A DNA stretch of 20,136 nucleotides. Source: Gammaproteobacteria bacterium. Lineage in GTDB: Bacteria; Pseudomonadota; Gammaproteobacteria; UBA9339. Each line of letters begins with the position of its first letter. The stretch's first letter is position 1. Position numbers and translations under genes: made by a program. The stretch lies in assembly GCA_018814965.1 (NCBI GenBank), contig JAHIYS010000059.1, positions 1 through 20,136 of the forward strand, given 5' to 3'. This document shows positions 13,752 to 20,136 of this stretch, in pieces. The notes below the pieces were generated by a model. That model was not told the DNA's origin. It was given only the letters and a program-made list of their open reading frames with translations, and did not search any database.

Positions 13752-16298
13752 TTAGCCTTGTTTTACAATCCTACATGCCAGGCTGAAGCTACACTGTTTG
13801 CATACCTGAGGTGATAGTGGAGTAGGGGAGGCTTGACCTGAGGCAAAGTCAGCAGAGATTTTGGTTAAGATATTTTCCCAATAACCTATCAGTTTTTGCC
13901 AAGTTATTTCATTTTCCAGGTAATTTTCAGCATCTTTTGCGTGTAGACCAAAGATTAACTCATCAAGATTAATTTCTTTTAATCTGGTAGTGCCAATATT
14001 TATTTGCGCTAAAGCCAAGCCCTCAATAGTGTTTATTGCAAGACTATAAAGTAGCAATTGTGGGCTTTTAGGCCGTGGTCCAAATAGATCAAAGATAGAG
14101 GGTAAATCCTTACCGGTTTTATAATCAATAAGTAATTTCTTGCCATCTGCTAATTGATCAATACGGTCAATCCTCAGTTTAATAGGAATTGAGGCTAGGT
14201 GTATTTGAATAGATTTTTCAGTAGCAATAACTTGAAATGGTTCGCGGGTTTTTTCGATTTCAATCCAGTGGGTTAGCAGTGAGATTAAACATGGTTTTTC
14301 AAGTTTATATAAAGGTTGTGGTAATGATAGTTTCTCTAAAGCATACTCAACACTATTTTGAATTAATTTTTGTAATTTATCCGAGTTTAGTGAGCATAGG
14401 TCTTGATGCGTTTTTACTTTTCGCCAAAAAAATTCGAGTGCAGTATGAATTAAAATTCCTCGATTTATTTTACTTATTCCTAAGCTTGATTTTTGAGGTT
14501 CTTTAGTAAGCAATCTGAATTCCATAAATGCACGAAAAGGGCATAATGATTGTAGTTCTATAAGACGGCTGCCAGCATGAGTTATTTCATTGGGAGCTAG
14601 TTTTGGTGCCAGGTCATTTTCTAGAGTCTCAAGGTTTTGGCTGTGATATATTTTTTGTGCCCAAGTGATGTTTTGATCTAATTTTAAGGCATCATAATTA
14701 ATTTCAGGTATATCTGCTATTAGCGAGCTAGGTTCTATTATACGATCATCGCTTTGTCTCACATGGCTGAAAATCACCTCCTTAGCGCTTCTTTTATATC
14801 TTTTTATTAGCTCGTCACAAAAGTATAGCTCGCGTTGAGCAGAAGAATGGGGTAGAGATAATTTTTTTTGAATTGCAACAGGAATAAAAGGGTTTGGTTT
14901 AGGAGTTGCTGGCCAATTTTCTTGGTCAACCCCCATAATCCATAGATAATCAAAGTTAATTCCCATTGCTTCTAGAGTGCCAATTATATTTATTTGAGCG
15001 TCATTTTCTGGTATTGGTTGTAATACGTTGTTTATAGCTACTTCACGCAAAAGTTGTAATGCTTTTTTATATGATATTTTTCCTATAATTAGATCACTTG
15101 TCGCGATCTCTTGTAGTGATTTTGCAAGGTGTTTGCTCGCAGATGCTTCAAGATCAGTTAGATTATTTTCTCCTGGCCAGCCGAATATTTTTAAGATTTG
15201 GGCAAATATTTCTACCCATTTTGAGCTATAAAGCATCTTATTTTGGATGGGCAAGAATACGTCGCGGTGTTCTTGCAGGATTTTTATCGCTATGGGAATA
15301 TTTTTAGCATATTTATCTACAAGATTATTTATATCTTTATGGGTAAATTGTAAATGCTCTAATTGGTTTAATTGAAGTTTAAAAAGCTCCCGTTCGAAGC
15401 ATTCTATTTCTGAACCCAAAATGTATGGAGATGATAAAAAATTACTTATATCTTTTAAAGTTGATGACTCATTTATAGATAGTAGTTCTATGGCGGAGTT
15501 AATTATAGGTAGACAGATTAAGGGGATCCCTGCAGAGATATTGATATTTTTAGTATCACCAAACACTTCAGTGAAGATTTGATGAATTTTTGAGCGTAAG
15601 GTTATTAAATTTGGTACCACAATGCCAATAGAAGCTTTAGGGTTGTTGGAAAATATTTTTTGGGACCACTTGGCGCATGAGGCTATTTCTTCTTTTAACT
15701 TATTGAAACTTATTCTCTTTTGTATGGGGTTGTTATAATTATTTGGATCAATTTTTGAAATTGCACAACCATTTTTTTTGGCGGTAGATATAAGTGTTTG
15801 TAATTGAGGGCTATATTCGTCAAAGCCAACAAATTTTATTTTAGTAAAGTTACTGTTTGTAATATATGGAAGAAGAATTGTTGGTAGTTCACTAATGGTA
15901 ACAAAGTTTTTTTCTTTGCAATATGCTTTAAATTTTTCATAAATGATTTGAAAAATCATCATCTCTTCTGTTTCATGAGAAAAAATCTCACTATGATCTA
16001 TCTGCCAACTATTTATTAGCTCATTAAAATTTATTGCAAGATCGATAAGGGAGCTTGATTTCTCTTTTAGGTGTGTGGTTATGATTTTTTGCCAAAGGAG
16101 TTTTTCTTGATAACTGGATAGCAATATACGAGGGTCGTTGTATTCTTGCCAGCAATTTATGAGCCAAGTTGCAAGTGGTAAAATTTTCGTGCTATGCCAA
16201 GTGGCTTGATTTTGCTCGGATGATTCTAGACAAAATTGTTTTTGCAGATCTCTGGCTAGTCGCTTATTTGGCGTTAGTGTTACTGATTTTTCTTGCAT
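13752..16298 (-). CDS. AddB-like PD-(D/E)XK nuclease with iron-sulfur site (probable DNA repair protein)
   Basis: This encodes 848 aa from ATG 16298. A GTG three codons upstream is possible, and neither has a good ribosome binding site. The N-terminus (VTLTPNKRLARDLQKQF) and the middle helicase-like region (IGTLEAMGINFDYLWIMGVDQENWP) resemble AddB and RecB-related inactivated helicases. The C-terminal nuclease has His618 (ILIHTALEFFW), Asp710 (LRIDRID), Asp725 and Lys727 (DYKTG). Four Cys are placed as in AddB/Cas4 iron-sulfur nucleases: Cys586 (LCPFRAF), Cys833, Cys836 and Cys842 (CKQCSFSLAC). It would process DNA ends in double-strand break repair with an AddA/UvrD-like partner, but no such helicase is in the window. 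The gene converges on the small lipoprotein gene, with 43 nt between stops. Confidence 0.88.
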   Translation of the reverse strand: MQEKSVTLTPNKRLARDLQKQFCLESSEQNQATWHSTKILPLATWLINCWQEYNDPRILLSSYQEKLLWQKIITTHLKEKSSSLIDLAINFNELINSWQIDHSEIFSHETEEMMIFQIIYEKFKAYCKEKNFVTISELPTILLPYITNSNFTKIKFVGFDEYSPQLQTLISTAKKNGCAISKIDPNNYNNPIQKRISFNKLKEEIASCAKWSQKIFSNNPKASIGIVVPNLITLRSKIHQIFTEVFGDTKNINISAGIPLICLPIINSAIELLSINESSTLKDISNFLSSPYILGSEIECFERELFKLQLNQLEHLQFTHKDINNLVDKYAKNIPIAIKILQEHRDVFLPIQNKMLYSSKWVEIFAQILKIFGWPGENNLTDLEASASKHLAKSLQEIATSDLIIGKISYKKALQLLREVAINNVLQPIPENDAQINIIGTLEAMGINFDYLWIMGVDQENWPATPKPNPFIPVAIQKKLSLPHSSAQRELYFCDELIKRYKRSAKEVIFSHVRQSDDRIIEPSSLIADIPEINYDALKLDQNITWAQKIYHSQNLETLENDLAPKLAPNEITHAGSRLIELQSLCPFRAFMEFRLLTKEPQKSSLGISKINRGILIHTALEFFWRKVKTHQDLCSLNSDKLQKLIQNSVEYALEKLSLPQPLYKLEKPCLISLLTHWIEIEKTREPFQVIATEKSIQIHLASIPIKLRIDRIDQLADGKKLLIDYKTGKDLPSIFDLFGPRPKSPQLLLYSLAINTIEGLALAQINIGTTRLKEINLDELIFGLHAKDAENYLENEITWQKLIGYWENILTKISADFASGQASPTPLSPQVCKQCSFSLACRIVKQG

Positions 16299-16473
16299 TT
16301 TTTGCACAGGTTGAAATTTTTCTTAGAATTCTAAATCTTTTTAGGGCATTAACACAACGATTTTTCAACGAGTTACATAACTACCTGATAATAATCATAT
16401 TTTTTGTAGGTTAAATTTTGCGCAATTTGTATGGAGCCCAATATTTTCAGCATTTAGAAAGATAGTTACACCA

Positions 16474-16510
16474 ATTACTCACAAAGTTATCCACAACTTT
16501 TGTGAGTAAT
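16474..16510. promoter_or_regulatory. Palindrome around a consensus DnaA box
   Basis: ATTACTCACAAAGTT (16474-16488) and AACTTTTGTGAGTAAT (16495-16510) pair almost perfectly (one bulged T). The six-base loop and flanking stem bases form TTATCCACA (16487-16495), the exact E. coli DnaA box consensus. TTTTTACT follows on the plus strand. It lies 37 nt downstream of the response-regulator stop, so a termination or transcript-end role is as likely as DnaA binding. Confidence 0.6.
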
Positions 16511-16547
16511 TTTTACTATAGGAGAGAATTGAAACAATCGGTGTTTT

Positions 16548-17207
16548 TTATTTTGTAAGCATGTAGCCAACACCACGGATAGTAGTAATGTTTTTACATT
16601 TTAATTTTTTCCTTAGATTATGAATATGTACCTCTAAGGCGTTACTGTCAATATCGTAGCCCCATCCATATAGACTTTGAGTGGCTTGTTCTCGTGACAT
16701 GACTTTACCGGCATTCTCAAGCAGCATTTGGAGCAGAACAAACTCTCTACGAGATAACTCCACCATTTGACCATCTTTGAATACTAATCTGGTTGCTGGG
16801 TCGAGGGTTATGTCGCCAACAGTTAGGGTGGTATTAACATTTGAAGAGGAGGTCCTTCTTCGTAGGGCACGAATTCGTGCACATAATTCCTCTAAATTGA
16901 ATGGCTTAGTTACATAATCATCGGCCCCACTATCAAAACCTTTTATGCGGCTATGTATTGTATCATGGGCAGTTAAAATGATGACGGGGGTCAATATGTT
17001 TTTGCTACGCATATTGTTTAGGACTTCTTCTCCTGAGAGTTTTGGTAGTCCAAGATCCAAAATTACAAGATCAAAATGCTCTGATTGCAATGCAGACCAA
17101 GCGGCCAAGCCATTTTTGACCCAATCTACTGTGTATTGATATTGAGCTAATCCAGAACGTATTCCATCGCCCAATAATTCATCATCTTCAACAAGTAATA
17201 TACGCAT
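16548..17207 (-). CDS. OmpR/PhoB-family response regulator (QseB/PmrA-like)
   Basis: This encodes 219 aa. The receiver domain (1-115) has the acidic pocket Glu7-Asp8-Asp9, phospho-acceptor Asp51 (LVILDLGLP), Thr79 and Lys101 (VTKPF). The C-terminal winged helix (about 125-219) has LSRREFVLLQMLLENAGKVMSREQ and VEVHIHNLRKKL-type recognition-helix sequence (here LEVHIHNLRKKLK) and ends IRGVGYMLTK. The closest type is QseB/PmrA, which regulates envelope and virulence genes. GGGAGGT precedes ATG 17207 at ideal distance. Such regulators usually sit directly upstream of their sensor kinase, but the next gene is the AddB-like nuclease 249 nt away, so the kinase is elsewhere or lost. Confidence 0.94.
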   Translation of the reverse strand: MRILLVEDDELLGDGIRSGLAQYQYTVDWVKNGLAAWSALQSEHFDLVILDLGLPKLSGEEVLNNMRSKNILTPVIILTAHDTIHSRIKGFDSGADDYVTKPFNLEELCARIRALRRRTSSSNVNTTLTVGDITLDPATRLVFKDGQMVELSRREFVLLQMLLENAGKVMSREQATQSLYGWGYDIDSNALEVHIHNLRKKLKCKNITTIRGVGYMLTK

Positions 17208-17248
17208 TTTACCTCCCTTTAGGGGATATTTTATTAAGAGTTGATTAA

Positions 17249-17254
17249 AGTATA
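17249..17254 (-). promoter_or_regulatory. Possible -10 box of the response regulator
   Basis: The minus strand reads TATACT (5 of 6 consensus), 42 nt before ATG 17207. The -35 position is poor (TAGCAA or AGCAAA, 17-18 nt spacer), compatible with an activated promoter. The rest of 17208-17452 shows no gene. Confidence 0.3.
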
Positions 17255-17452
17255 TATCATATTGTTATTTTTTGCTAAATAGAGTTAAAAATTTTGGATC
17301 TGTTGGCTATAAAGTCCTTGTCTATAAAGGGATATAGTTAATAAAAGATTTTTATTTATGGAGATTTAGGCGCTCAAAAATGCTTGCTTTTTTTAGTAAA
17401 ATGCTTTACAAGTGGCTTGTCGCATAGGGAGAAATCCCAGTGTTACATATTG

Positions 17453-17470
17453 TATTGTAACGTTACAATA
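17453..17470. promoter_or_regulatory. 18-bp perfect palindrome, likely operator
   Basis: TATTGTAACGTTACAATA is perfectly self-complementary. An upstream GTTACA at 17442-17447 pairs with the TGTAAC at 17456-17461, giving two overlapping dyads with GTTACA/TGTAAC half-sites. It ends 8 nt upstream of the predicted -35 of the small lipoprotein gene and lies between that gene and the divergent response regulator, so either may be its target. The form (odd-even dyad with central ACGT) suits TetR-like dimers, but the regulator is unknown. Confidence 0.6.
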
Positions 17471-17478
17471 TACAAGGG

Positions 17479-17506
17479 TTGGGTGTTTGCTATAAGCAAA
17501 TATACT
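17479..17506 (+). promoter_or_regulatory. Promoter of the small lipoprotein gene
   Basis: TTGGGT (17479-17484) and TATACT (17501-17506) are separated by 16 nt. The spacer contains the dyad TTTGCTATAAGCAAA (17486-17500), a second possible protein-binding site. Transcription would begin near 17513. Confidence 0.45.
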
Positions 17507-17538
17507 TTTTAGTTATATTTATATATAAAGGGATAAAA

Positions 17539-17730
17539 ATGAAAAAAATAATTTCAATAGCTTTATTCGCAGCTGCATTTGGCTTAGTCGGTTGTTCTAC
17601 TCAAGATAAACCAACCATGGCTGATCGTGATTACAATGTATCAACTGCTGATCATACCCCAAAATGCAAAACCAAGAAATGTCGTGGTAAGCTTGGCGTA
17701 GAAAGAGTAAAAAAAGATATGACTAAGTAA
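17539..17730 (+). CDS. Tiny lipoprotein of unknown function
   Basis: This encodes 63 aa. ATG 17539 follows AAAGGGA at good distance. A more upstream ATG (17479) is rejected because it would put the signal sequence internally and lies in the promoter. The signal peptide MKKIISIALFAAAFGLVGC ends in a clean lipobox (LVGC, Cys19), so the mature protein is only 45 residues. It is polar and basic, with KCKTKKCRGKLG (42-53) holding two Cys five residues apart and a Lys-rich tail. It resembles the entericidin class of toxin/antidote lipoproteins only in size and lipidation, not sequence. A strong terminator follows at once and an 18-bp palindrome precedes the promoter, so it is a separately regulated single gene, probably abundantly expressed. 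Confidence 0.8.
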   Translation: MKKIISIALFAAAFGLVGCSTQDKPTMADRDYNVSTADHTPKCKTKKCRGKLGVERVKKDMTK

Positions 17731-17750
17731 ATTTAGTCGTATTGCGTAAA

Positions 17751-17786
17751 AACAAAAAAGCCAGGTAATCCTGGCTTTTTTGTTTT
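17751..17786 (+). terminator. Rho-independent terminator of the small lipoprotein gene
   Basis: A 15-bp perfect stem (AACAAAAAAGCCAGG with CCTGGCTTTTTTGTT) around the loop TAAT is followed by further T, starting 20 nt after the stop at 17730. The A run before the stem makes it able to work in both directions. Confidence 0.9.
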
Positions 17787-17899
17787 AATGTCCAGCTAAA
17801 ATCAAAAATTTTTGTCTTATAGTTAGTATTAACTTATTGAATTTTCTGGATACTGGAGCTGTTAAAAGATGATTAAAATGGCATTGATCGATATTGGTA

Positions 17900-17970
17900 G
17901 GTAGGCGCAAGCTTTAGCTTGCGTTATTGGAGAAGAGTTATGTATCCGCAGGCTAAAGCCTGCGCCTACC
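17900..17970. repeat. Isolated REP pair of the RAYT type
   Basis: A forward REP (GGTAGGCGCAAGCTTTAGCTTGCG, from 17900) and a reverse REP (CCGCAGGCTAAAGCCTGCGCCTACC, 17946-17970) are joined by TTATTGGAGAAGAGTTATGTAT, a slightly altered form of the linker in the 7835-8169 array. It is one unit, about 9 kb from the RAYT gene, between a terminator and a second repeat block. Confidence 0.88.
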
Positions 17971-18002
17971 TTAAAATTTTAGAATGCAACACTCTCATAA
18001 AG

Positions 18003-18502
18003 TTTTTTACTATTTTTCTTTGGGCCTGAGTTCTTCAATGGGGCGACAGAACTTGATGGTTGTTATCCCGTGTTTTGACATAAACAAATAACCGTCGTCC
18101 TGTTGTTTGGTATATCTTAACGCTTGTCGTTTGGCAGCTTGATATAGCTAAATAGCTGTCGTCGGGCGGCTCGACCGCGGGATCCAGGATATTGTTGTTA
18201 AGCACAGTTGATCTAATCAGAATCTTTTTACTATTTCCCGCTGGGCCTGAGTTTTTCAACGGGGCGACAGAATTCAATGGTTGTCGTTTTGTAGCTTGAT
18301 ATGCATTGATAGCTGTCGTCCCGCGGCTCGACGGAAACAAACAGCTGTCGTCGGGCGGCTTGACCGCGGGATCCAGGATATTATTTTTAGTTCATTTGAT
18401 CTAATCAGAATCTTTTTACTATTTCCCGCTGGGCCCAGTTTTTCAACGGGGTGACAGAACTTAATAATTGTCGTCCCGCGGCTCGACCGCTGGATTCAGA
18501 AT
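18003..18502. repeat. Three tandem copies of a degenerate composite repeat
   Basis: Units start at about 18003, 18225 and 18413, each opening with TTTTTACTATTTCCCGCTGG-type sequence, then CAACGGGGCGACAGAA. The first two end in CCGCGGGATCCAGGATATT and GATCTAATCAGAATC, and the third is shortened. Each carries one or more GTCGTC(C/G)(C/G)GCGGCTCGACCGCGGGATCC-like palindromes (CCCGCGG/CCGCGGG stem), a repeat type seen in several host-associated proteobacteria. It is markedly GC-richer than its surroundings. No gene is credible from 17787 to 18550. Confidence 0.75.
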
Positions 18503-18550
18503 GTTATATTTTGGTTTGGCGCATTACTTGATGAATTAGAGGGTTTTTGC

Positions 18551-19717
18551 TTATTCAGTTAGCAATTGTTCTTGTGGCTGATCCTCTTTGACTAGCTTAA
18601 CCTGTTCTATACTGCTGAATCTACTGGATATTTTTTTTGCAGATCTGTTTACGTCTTCTGCATCTGCCTGTGCTTGGGATATGTGTTTAGTTAGGTTGTC
18701 CATGCGGCTTTGAAACCGTTCAAAATCTTTGCCTAGAGTTATTAGATGTTCTTGAATGATATGAATTTGATTGCGGGTTGCAGAGTCTTTGATGACAGCA
18801 CGGGCCGTTGTTAGGATCGCCATCAGGGTGGTTGGAGATACTAGCCATACTTTAGAGCAATGTGAGATTTCGATCAAATCTGGATAATTGCCATGAATTT
18901 CGGCAAATACTGATTCTGCTGGGATAAACATCATGGCGCCATCAGCAGTTTCTCCGGGGATAATATACTTTTCAGCTATATCCTGGATATGTTTACGAAT
19001 ATCTAAACGAAATTGCTGTTGTGCAGCACGTCTTTCGTTTTCAGGTAAGTGAGGGTTTGCTAACTTTTGATAACTTTCTAAGGGAAACTTAGCATCAATG
19101 GCAATATTGCCAGTAGGTTCTGGCAAAAACAAAATGCAATCTACTCGCTTGTCATTAGATAAGGTATGTTGCAGCGAAAAATTTTCAGATGGTAAAACAT
19201 TGTGTAGTAGTGCAGATAGCTGTATTTCTCCAAAGGCTCCGCGTGCTCTTTTATCGGTTAATACCTCTTGTAGGTTTACGACATTACTTGATAGTTCAGT
19301 AATTTTTTTCTGTGCTTCATCGATTAAAGCCAAGCGTTTTACCACATCAGTGAAGGTGGTGGTGGTTTTTTCAAACCCTTCAGAAAGTCGTTTATCAACT
19401 TGCCCAGTAATTTCTTGGAGCTTTTTATCAGCTGTTTCGGTTAATTTTTCAACCCGTTGACTAAGTTCTGATGAATGATTATTTAAAGCCACTGTTACTT
19501 GAGCGCGTACATCGCCCACGCTAAGTTGTAAGCTTTCAGTAATGGTTTTTAAGCTGTGTAGTTGATATTCGCTAAACTGCTGCCGTTGTTCTGCTAATAA
19601 ACGCGCAAGGAGATCGGTGTTATCTTGAGAATGATTCTTGTTTAAAAATAACCATGCCAATATAGCTAAAACTAGCGCGGTAATTGCTATGATTATTGTA
19701 ATAGTTATAGGAGTCAT
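18551..19717 (-). CDS. rmuC: RmuC-family protein, DNA recombination limiting factor
   Basis: This encodes 388 aa, somewhat shorter than E. coli RmuC (475 aa). An N-terminal membrane segment (about 3-25, ITITIIIAITALVLAILAWLFL) is followed by a long coiled coil (about 32-155) and then the RmuC domain. RGAFGE (159-164) opens the domain. RVDCILFLP and IAIDAKFPLESY place Asp193, Asp208 and Lys210 as a PD-(D/E)XK-like active site, and MMFIPAESVFAE and LVSPTTLMAIL are further family hallmarks. RmuC proteins limit inversion and recombination at short inverted repeats, of interest given the many palindromes in this window, though no direct link is shown. The C-terminal tail (EDQPQEQLLTE) is unstructured. 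It is divergent from the double-glycine peptide gene, with 94 nt between starts. Confidence 0.93.
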   Translation of the reverse strand: MTPITITIIIAITALVLAILAWLFLNKNHSQDNTDLLARLLAEQRQQFSEYQLHSLKTITESLQLSVGDVRAQVTVALNNHSSELSQRVEKLTETADKKLQEITGQVDKRLSEGFEKTTTTFTDVVKRLALIDEAQKKITELSSNVVNLQEVLTDKRARGAFGEIQLSALLHNVLPSENFSLQHTLSNDKRVDCILFLPEPTGNIAIDAKFPLESYQKLANPHLPENERRAAQQQFRLDIRKHIQDIAEKYIIPGETADGAMMFIPAESVFAEIHGNYPDLIEISHCSKVWLVSPTTLMAILTTARAVIKDSATRNQIHIIQEHLITLGKDFERFQSRMDNLTKHISQAQADAEDVNRSAKKISSRFSSIEQVKLVKEDQPQEQLLTE

Positions 19718-19767
19718 ATTTCGTTTTTTATCTTATCACATGATTATAAAAATTACCTCTATGATGA

Positions 19768-19773
19768 TACAAT
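19768..19773 (+). promoter_or_regulatory. Possible -10 box of the double-glycine peptide gene
   Basis: TACAAT matches 5 of 6 -10 positions. TTATAA 18 nt upstream is a weak -35. Transcription would begin near 19780, about 32 nt before the ATG. Confidence 0.35.
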
Positions 19774-19811
19774 TCTATATCTTAATCAGAATTATTAAAG
19801 GAGGTATTTTT

Positions 19812-20102
19812 ATGATGAAGAATCTTTCTGTCAGTGAACAGCGTTTGGTTGTCGGTGGAGATTGTATTTGTGTTTATACCCCATGGGTTGTGGATCTACC
19901 AGTTGTAGGGTGGATGTTGGAACCATGTTTGGGGGGGGAGTGTCTTATTAATATCGGCGAGGATAGTTTGTTTATGCTGGATGTTAATTGTATAACTACT
20001 TGTTGTGATAAAGGAGCCAAGGCTGCAGAGTACAGTCGGAAAAATATGCAACCAGTTCGTACAATGTGCACTGATCGGGCTCATCATAAAAAGAGGGACT
20101 AA
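19812..20102 (+). CDS. Cysteine-rich peptide with double-glycine leader
   Basis: This encodes 96 aa starting at ATG 19812 (or the adjacent ATG 19815), with AAAGGAGG 6-7 nt upstream, an excellent ribosome binding site. The frame is open further upstream, but the ribosome binding site and leader fix this start. Residues 1-16 (MMKNLSVSEQRLVVGG) fit the double-glycine leader consensus (Leu-Ser-x-x-Glu-x3-Val-x-Gly-Gly) cut by C39-peptidase ABC exporters, as in class II bacteriocins and microcin V. The predicted core of 80 aa has eight Cys at 18, 20, 39, 44, 60, 64, 65 and 86, enough for four disulfides, a hydrophobic first half (WVVDLPVVGWML) and a basic tail (RAHHKKRD). No exporter, modifying enzyme or immunity gene is seen in the window, though about 30 nt after it is all that remains. 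The product is unknown and secretion is inferred. Confidence 0.8.
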   Translation: MMKNLSVSEQRLVVGGDCICVYTPWVVDLPVVGWMLEPCLGGECLINIGEDSLFMLDVNCITTCCDKGAKAAEYSRKNMQPVRTMCTDRAHHKKRD

Positions 20103-20122
20103 TCGAAAAAGCGATTATTTTA
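20101..20122 (+). terminator. Weak hairpin with T-rich tail after the peptide gene
   Basis: AATCG/CGATT around AAAAAG begins at the stop codon and is followed by ATTTTAAT. The stem is only 5 bp and AT-rich, so it is a poor terminator at best. Confidence 0.25.
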
Positions 20123-20136
20123 ATATTAGTGATTTA

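Noticed and set aside
16474..16510. Replication origin at the DnaA box
   Set aside because: There is a single box, no dnaA, dnaN or parAB genes nearby and no AT-rich repeat block.
18035..18340. 101-codon open frame on the minus strand in the repeat block
   Set aside because: It consists of translated palindromic repeats with low-complexity residues and no start signal.
19638..19811. N-terminal extension of the double-glycine peptide into the rmuC start region
   Set aside because: The extension is antisense to the start of rmuC and would bury the GG leader; the strong ribosome binding site is right before 19812.

Overview
The window is a stretch of AT-rich bacterial chromosome. The gene set (BepA-, PerM-, SohB-, SuhB-, EmrAB- and RmuC-type proteins plus an AddB-like nuclease of the proteobacterial 'probable DNA repair protein' type) points to a Gram-negative gammaproteobacterium. 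The low GC and the palindromic repeats (GTCATTGCGAG...CGGCAATCC and GTCGTCCCGCGG...CCGCGGGATCC types) suggest a Legionellales/Coxiellaceae-like, possibly host-associated lineage. That placement is an inference, not a sequence match. No rRNA, tRNA or CRISPR was seen.

Layout. 1-1007: two overlapping, apparently paralogous secreted proteins of unknown function on the minus strand, the second cut by the window edge. 1225-1989: a secreted alpha-helical protein of unknown function on the plus strand. 1990-2440: a nested inverted-repeat element. 2441-7549 (minus): an ABC-F ATPase, an EmrB/EmrA drug-efflux pair overlapping by 4 nt, and an inositol-monophosphatase-family protein (SuhB). 7600-8845: a REP-associated tyrosine transposase (RAYT) embedded in its own array of paired REP palindromes. 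8866-12239 (minus): bepA, sohB and a cation-diffusion-facilitator gene, closely spaced and probably one operon concerned with envelope quality control and metal efflux. 12329-13708 (plus): perM, divergent from bepA as in E. coli, then a small lipoprotein with a BamC-like N-terminus. 13752-16298 (minus): an AddB-like iron-sulfur nuclease. 16548-17207 (minus): an OmpR-family response regulator without a kinase next to it. 17539-17730 (plus): a tiny lipoprotein behind an 18-bp perfect palindrome and ahead of a strong terminator. 17900-18502: a distant copy of the REP pair, then a degenerate tandem repeat block. 18551-19717 (minus): rmuC. 19812-20102 (plus): a small cysteine-rich protein with a double-glycine leader.

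The two most unusual items are the complete RAYT/REP system, with a second REP pair about 9 kb away, and the double-glycine, eight-cysteine peptide at the right edge. The peptide looks like a secreted bacteriocin-type or signalling product of a Gram-negative bacterium. The nested palindrome at 2044-2422, whose outer arms begin with the same REP half-sequence, is a third candidate for something not described before.
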